This document shows positions 61,388-64,000 of a stretch of 64,000 nt of DNA, piece after piece. The notes under the pieces are model-generated. The model saw only the letters and a list, made by a program, of their open reading frames with translations. It had not been told where the DNA came from and made no database searches. This DNA comes from Rhodocyclaceae bacterium (GTDB lineage: Bacteria; Pseudomonadota; Gammaproteobacteria; Burkholderiales; Rhodocyclaceae), in NCBI GenBank assembly GCA_016704145.1, contig JADJAS010000007.1:1798001-1862000 (forward strand), written 5' to 3'. Within the stretch, counting starts at the first letter, position 1. Every line of letters begins with the position of its first letter. Position numbers and translations under genes: made by a program.

Positions 61388-62128
61388 ATGAAGACGGCCC
61401 AAGTAATCTACGAGAACGGTGACCATCGCTGGCTGGCGATCGTGCGCGATCCCGACCGGCCAGGCTATCTGATCGACACCAATGAGTATCTGGTCAGCGT
61501 TGGCGAGGATGCCATCCTGTTGGACCCGGGAGGCAGCGAGATATTCCCATCGGTATTCTCGGCATTGTGTGCCGAGTACGATCCGCGTCGCATCAGCAAG
61601 ATTTTCGCCTCGCATCAGGACCCCGACATCATTTCATCGCTGTCGATGTGGATGGAGTTCAACCCGGACATCAAGTGCCATATCAGCTGGCTATGGGCCG
61701 GGTTCGTTCCACACTTCGGCGGTACGGGCGATACGTTCATCCCCATCCCCGATCCGGGCACGGACATTCCGGTCGGGCGGGAACGCCTGCGGGCTATTCC
61801 CGCGCACTACCTGCATTCCTCCGGAAACTTCAATCTCTATGATCCGAAAGCGAAGATTCTGTTTTCCGGGGACATCGGCGCCGCGCTGCTGCCGCCGGGT
61901 GACAACGGCTTGTTCGTCGAGAATTTCGATCGCCACATCGTTCATGCCGAGGCATTTCACCGCCGCTGGATGGGTTCGGAACGAGCCAAGCGGGACTGGT
62001 GTGCCCGTGTCGCAGACCTGGATATCGACATGCTCTGTCCGCAGCACGGCGCCATCTATCGTGGCGCCGAGGTACGCCGCTTCATCGACTGGTTCGCGCA
62101 ACTGGATGTCGGCGCCGTCAAATCTTGA
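61388..62128 (+). CDS. Di-iron MBL-fold protein, ODP-like (oxygen-binding)
   Basis: A 246-residue MBL-fold protein with the flavodiiron-type ligand set: H76-x-D78-x-D80 (SHQDPD), H140 or H143 (IPAHYLHSSGN), D162 (LFSGDIG), H220 (CPQHGA). Compared with the canonical HxExDH, the Glu is Asp and the trailing His is Ile (residue 81). No flavodoxin domain follows. This is the ODP group, one member of which is an oxygen sensor for chemotaxis in Treponema. It follows the chemoreceptor-like gene by 14 bases. AGGGGAG lies before the ATG. Confidence 0.82.
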   Translation: MKTAQVIYENGDHRWLAIVRDPDRPGYLIDTNEYLVSVGEDAILLDPGGSEIFPSVFSALCAEYDPRRISKIFASHQDPDIISSLSMWMEFNPDIKCHISWLWAGFVPHFGGTGDTFIPIPDPGTDIPVGRERLRAIPAHYLHSSGNFNLYDPKAKILFSGDIGAALLPPGDNGLFVENFDRHIVHAEAFHRRWMGSERAKRDWCARVADLDIDMLCPQHGAIYRGAEVRRFIDWFAQLDVGAVKS

Positions 62129-62167
62129 CACGTATCAAGGCTCCATTGGAGGCGGTCGCCGGACAAT
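62125..62167 (+). promoter_or_regulatory. FNR/ANR box and -10 of the hemerythrin gene
   Basis: TTGACACGTATCAA (62125-62138), the reverse complement form of the ccoN box type, overlaps the ODP stop codon. GACAAT (62162-62167) is a possible -10. The centre is about 42 bases before the predicted start at 62174. Confidence 0.68.
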
Positions 62168-62200
62168 CGCCGCTCGACCAATCGATGGGTGTCCAGCGAA

Positions 62201-62656
62201 ATGACCAGCCTGACCCAGCCCCTGCACGACCACCACAAGCATTGTGACAACTTGTTCGCCGAGGCCGAGGAGGCGGCCCACAAGAAGCGGTGGCCGCAAT
62301 GCTTGGAATCCTTTCGGCGTTTCCGGGGCGAGCTAGAGGCGCATTTTTCGACCGAGGAGCAGGTGCTGTTCCCGGCGTTCGAAACCGCTTCCGGCATGGT
62401 GGCCGGACCGTCGCAAGTCATGCGCTTCGAACATGCCCAGATGCGGGACCTGCTCGGACAGATAGAGCAGGCGGCGACACAACAGAATCTCGACCAGTTT
62501 TCCGGCTCCGCCGAAACCCTGCTGGTGCTCATGCAGCAGCACAACATGAAGGAAGAGAACATCCTCTATCCCATGTGCGAACAGTCGCTTTCGGGCCAGG
62601 GACTGTCGCTGGTCGAGCCTTTGAAGGCCAGGGTGGAGGCGGCGTGCCCCGCGTGA
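62201..62656 (+). CDS. Hemerythrin-domain protein
   Basis: A 151-residue four-helix protein with iron-ligand pattern: HDHHKHCDNLF, EAHFSTEEQVLFPAFE, FEHAQMRDLL and QHNMKEENILYPM. It would bind a di-iron centre that takes up oxygen or nitric oxide. An in-frame GTG at 62189 is an alternative start. The stop overlaps the DUF2249 gene. Confidence 0.88.
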   Translation: MTSLTQPLHDHHKHCDNLFAEAEEAAHKKRWPQCLESFRRFRGELEAHFSTEEQVLFPAFETASGMVAGPSQVMRFEHAQMRDLLGQIEQAATQQNLDQFSGSAETLLVLMQQHNMKEENILYPMCEQSLSGQGLSLVEPLKARVEAACPA

Positions 62657-62859
62657 TCGACGGTCGCGAACTGCAGCCGCCGGAGCCGCTGGAACTAGCG
62701 TTGATGGCGCTCGACACGCTGCCGGATGACGAAGAACTGACCATGCTGCTGTACTGTCAGCCGCATCCGCTTTTCGACATTCTGAGGCGCAATGGTTATC
62801 GCTGGACCGAGACGGTCCAGGACGACGGTACCCACGAAATCTGCATCCGTAAAGCCTGA
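62644..62859 (+). CDS. DUF2249 small protein
   Basis: A 71-residue protein with the DUF2249 pattern MPRVIDGRELQPPEPLELAL ... LLYCQPHPLFDILRRNGYRW. These occur beside hemerythrins and nitric-oxide genes in denitrifiers; the role is unknown. The GTG at 62644 fits homologs; a second GTG at 62653 is possible. It overlaps the hemerythrin gene. Confidence 0.82.
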   Translation: MPRVIDGRELQPPEPLELALMALDTLPDDEELTMLLYCQPHPLFDILRRNGYRWTETVQDDGTHEICIRKA

Positions 62860-62882
62860 GGGTCGGGGGTCGCTCGTCCGTC

Positions 62883-64000
62883 ATGCATCCGAATCTGTCC
62901 TTCGAGCAGGCGCCGCCGGTTTCGGTGCCGTATCGGTTTTTCCTGACCGCGCCCCTGTTCGGCGTTGCCGCCGGTTTGCTGCTGGTCTGGCTGGGAGAGT
63001 CAGCCGTGGCATCCCGCTGGAGCGGCGGCGCGCTCGCTCTGACACATCTCCTGGCCGTCGGTTTCATGCTTCAGGCCATGACTGGCGCGGTCATGCAATT
63101 CGTGCCCGTCGCCGCCGGCGGCAATGTCTGGCGCCCTGGCCTGGTCGCCAACCTGATTCATCCGGCGCTGGCGATTGGCGCCGGCATGCTCGTCGCCGCC
63201 TTTCTGGTTCACGAAAGCGTGCTGTTCCGCCTGGCCGGGGCGATATTGCTGACGACCGTGGGCTTCCTTGTCGTGGTCGTTGGCGCCGCCTTGCTGAGAA
63301 CACCGGCGCGCGGCGCGACGATACTCTCGATGCGCATCGCCGTTTTCGGACTGGCCGTCACCGCGTTACTGGGCGCCACGCTGGCGGAAGGGCTCGCCGG
63401 CGACGCGTCCTGGCCATTGGTCGAACTGGCCAACGTTCATGCCGGTTGGGGCTTGGGCGGATGGGCCTTGATGCTGCTGGCCGGGGTGTCCTACTACGTG
63501 GTGCCGATGTTTCAGCTGACCCCGGCTTATCCGGCGGTTCTGTCGCGCTGGCTGGCGCCCATCCTGTTGGTGACATTGTTGCTCTGGTCGGTGCAACTTG
63601 GTGGCCAGAGCCCGGCGTGGCAACAGTGGGTCTGGCGGGCGGGTCTGGCGGTCGGCGCCGGTTTCGCGGGGGTCACGCTCTGGTTGCAGCAACGTCGCCG
63701 CCGCCGGGTTTCCGACCCTACCCTACTGTTCTTCCGGGGTGCCATGGTGTGCATGATCGGCCTGTTGCTGTCGGCCGTGGTCATGACACTGGTCCCCTCG
63801 GTGGCCGAACACCCACGGCTACCGTACTGGCTGGGTGTGCTGGCACTGCCGGGCGTTTTCGTGTCGGCGATCAACGGCATGCTCTACAAGATCGTTCCCT
63901 TCCTCAATTGGCTGCATCTGCAACGCCTGATGGGCATTGGCATGCTGCCGCCCAACATGAAGGAAATGATTGCCGAGCGGGCCATGGTGGCGCAGATGCG
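62883..64000 (+). CDS. Polytopic membrane protein, NnrS/oxidase-subunit-like (3' end cut by window)
   Basis: The open frame from the ATG at 62883 runs past the window for 372 codons. It shows about ten hydrophobic helices. LTHLLAVGFMLQAMTGAVMQFVPV and NVHAGWGLGGWALMLLAGVSYYVVPMF recall the His-bearing helices of heme-copper or NnrS-type proteins. Together with the hemerythrin and DUF2249 it looks like a nitric-oxide or oxygen response set. The family is not certain from half a gene. Confidence 0.72.
   Translation, partial: MHPNLSFEQAPPVSVPYRFFLTAPLFGVAAGLLLVWLGESAVASRWSGGALALTHLLAVGFMLQAMTGAVMQFVPVAAGGNVWRPGLVANLIHPALAIGAGMLVAAFLVHESVLFRLAGAILLTTVGFLVVVVGAALLRTPARGATILSMRIAVFGLAVTALLGATLAEGLAGDASWPLVELANVHAGWGLGGWALMLLAGVSYYVVPMFQLTPAYPAVLSRWLAPILLVTLLLWSVQLGGQSPAWQQWVWRAGLAVGAGFAGVTLWLQQRRRRRVSDPTLLFFRGAMVCMIGLLLSAVVMTLVPSVAEHPRLPYWLGVLALPGVFVSAINGMLYKIVPFLNWLHLQRLMGIGMLPPNMKEMIAERAMVAQM

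Noticed and set aside
62995..63018. Possible extra copy of the 24-bp repeat
   Set aside because: Only 16 of 24 positions match and the AAAGTCAG core is broken.
1..64000. CRISPR array, insertion sequence, integrase or prophage
   Set aside because: No spaced direct repeats, transposase, integrase or phage genes were found. The single tRNA has no integrase beside it.

Overview
The window looks like a piece of a betaproteobacterial chromosome with GC-rich codon use. Gene content and order (pepA-holC-valS, lptFG, ilvIHC-psd-pssA-leuA, rpsP-rimM-trmD-rplS, xseB-ispA-dxs, ribF-ileS-lspA-fkpB-ispH, ccoNOQP-ccoGH) fit Rhodocyclales. The left end (QmoA/HdrA-like protein, SoeABC sulfite dehydrogenase, TusA, DsrE2) marks a sulfur oxidiser. 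The microaerobic and anaerobic genes on the right (cbb3 oxidase, FNR boxes, hemerythrin) suggest a facultative, probably nitrate-respiring lifestyle. A Sulfuritalea-like organism is my best guess; this is inference from content, not from a marker gene.

Layout. 0-10 kb: sulfur oxidation, with partial qmoA, a phosphodiesterase-like gene and a hypothetical gene on the minus strand, then soeABC, tusA, dsrE2, a FadL-type outer-membrane protein and an unknown exported protein on the plus strand. 10-19.5 kb: housekeeping genes (valS, holC, pepA; lptF, lptG) and a minus-strand ECF sigma cluster with DUF3619, DUF3106 and RDD proteins. 19.5-26 kb: branched-chain amino-acid synthesis (ilvI, ilvH, ilvC, leuA) around phospholipid genes psd and pssA; leuA has a likely leaderless Leu-rich leader peptide and attenuator. 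26-46 kb: BrkB-like membrane protein, a PilZ-like protein, pyrF, the rpsP ribosomal operon, folE2, the isoprenoid genes dxs, ispA and (later) ispH, a Rieske oxygenase, a rhodanese, queG, tsaE, amiC, ribF, ileS, lspA, fkpB and a tRNA-Thr. 46-64 kb: an SDR dehydrogenase, ccoI and ccoS, the ccoNOQP oxidase, ccoG and ccoH, a universal stress protein, an MBL-fold RNA-nuclease-like gene, phaC, a nitronate-monooxygenase-like protein, a short chemoreceptor-like signalling protein, a di-iron MBL (ODP-like) protein, hemerythrin, DUF2249 and a truncated polytopic membrane protein.

How the parts connect. The left end would take sulfane sulfur (TusA/DsrE2) and sulfite (SoeABC, or the APS route via Qmo) to sulfate and feed electrons to quinone. 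The right end supplies a high-affinity terminal oxidase and an oxygen-related sensing or storage group. Three near-identical FNR/ANR-type boxes (before ccoN, usp and the hemerythrin gene), each about 41 bp from a plausible transcription start, tie the right end to low-oxygen control.

Most unusual signals. (1) A dispersed 24-bp DNA repeat, with at least 11 copies inside genes, read in all three frames and on both strands, and absent from the last 18 kb. (2) A CcoP with a C-terminal OmpA-like domain. (3) An adjacent chemoreceptor-like fragment and ODP-like di-iron protein. (4) The leuA leader. (5) Two single-base frameshifts, in ccoI and the MBL gene, which may be assembly errors.
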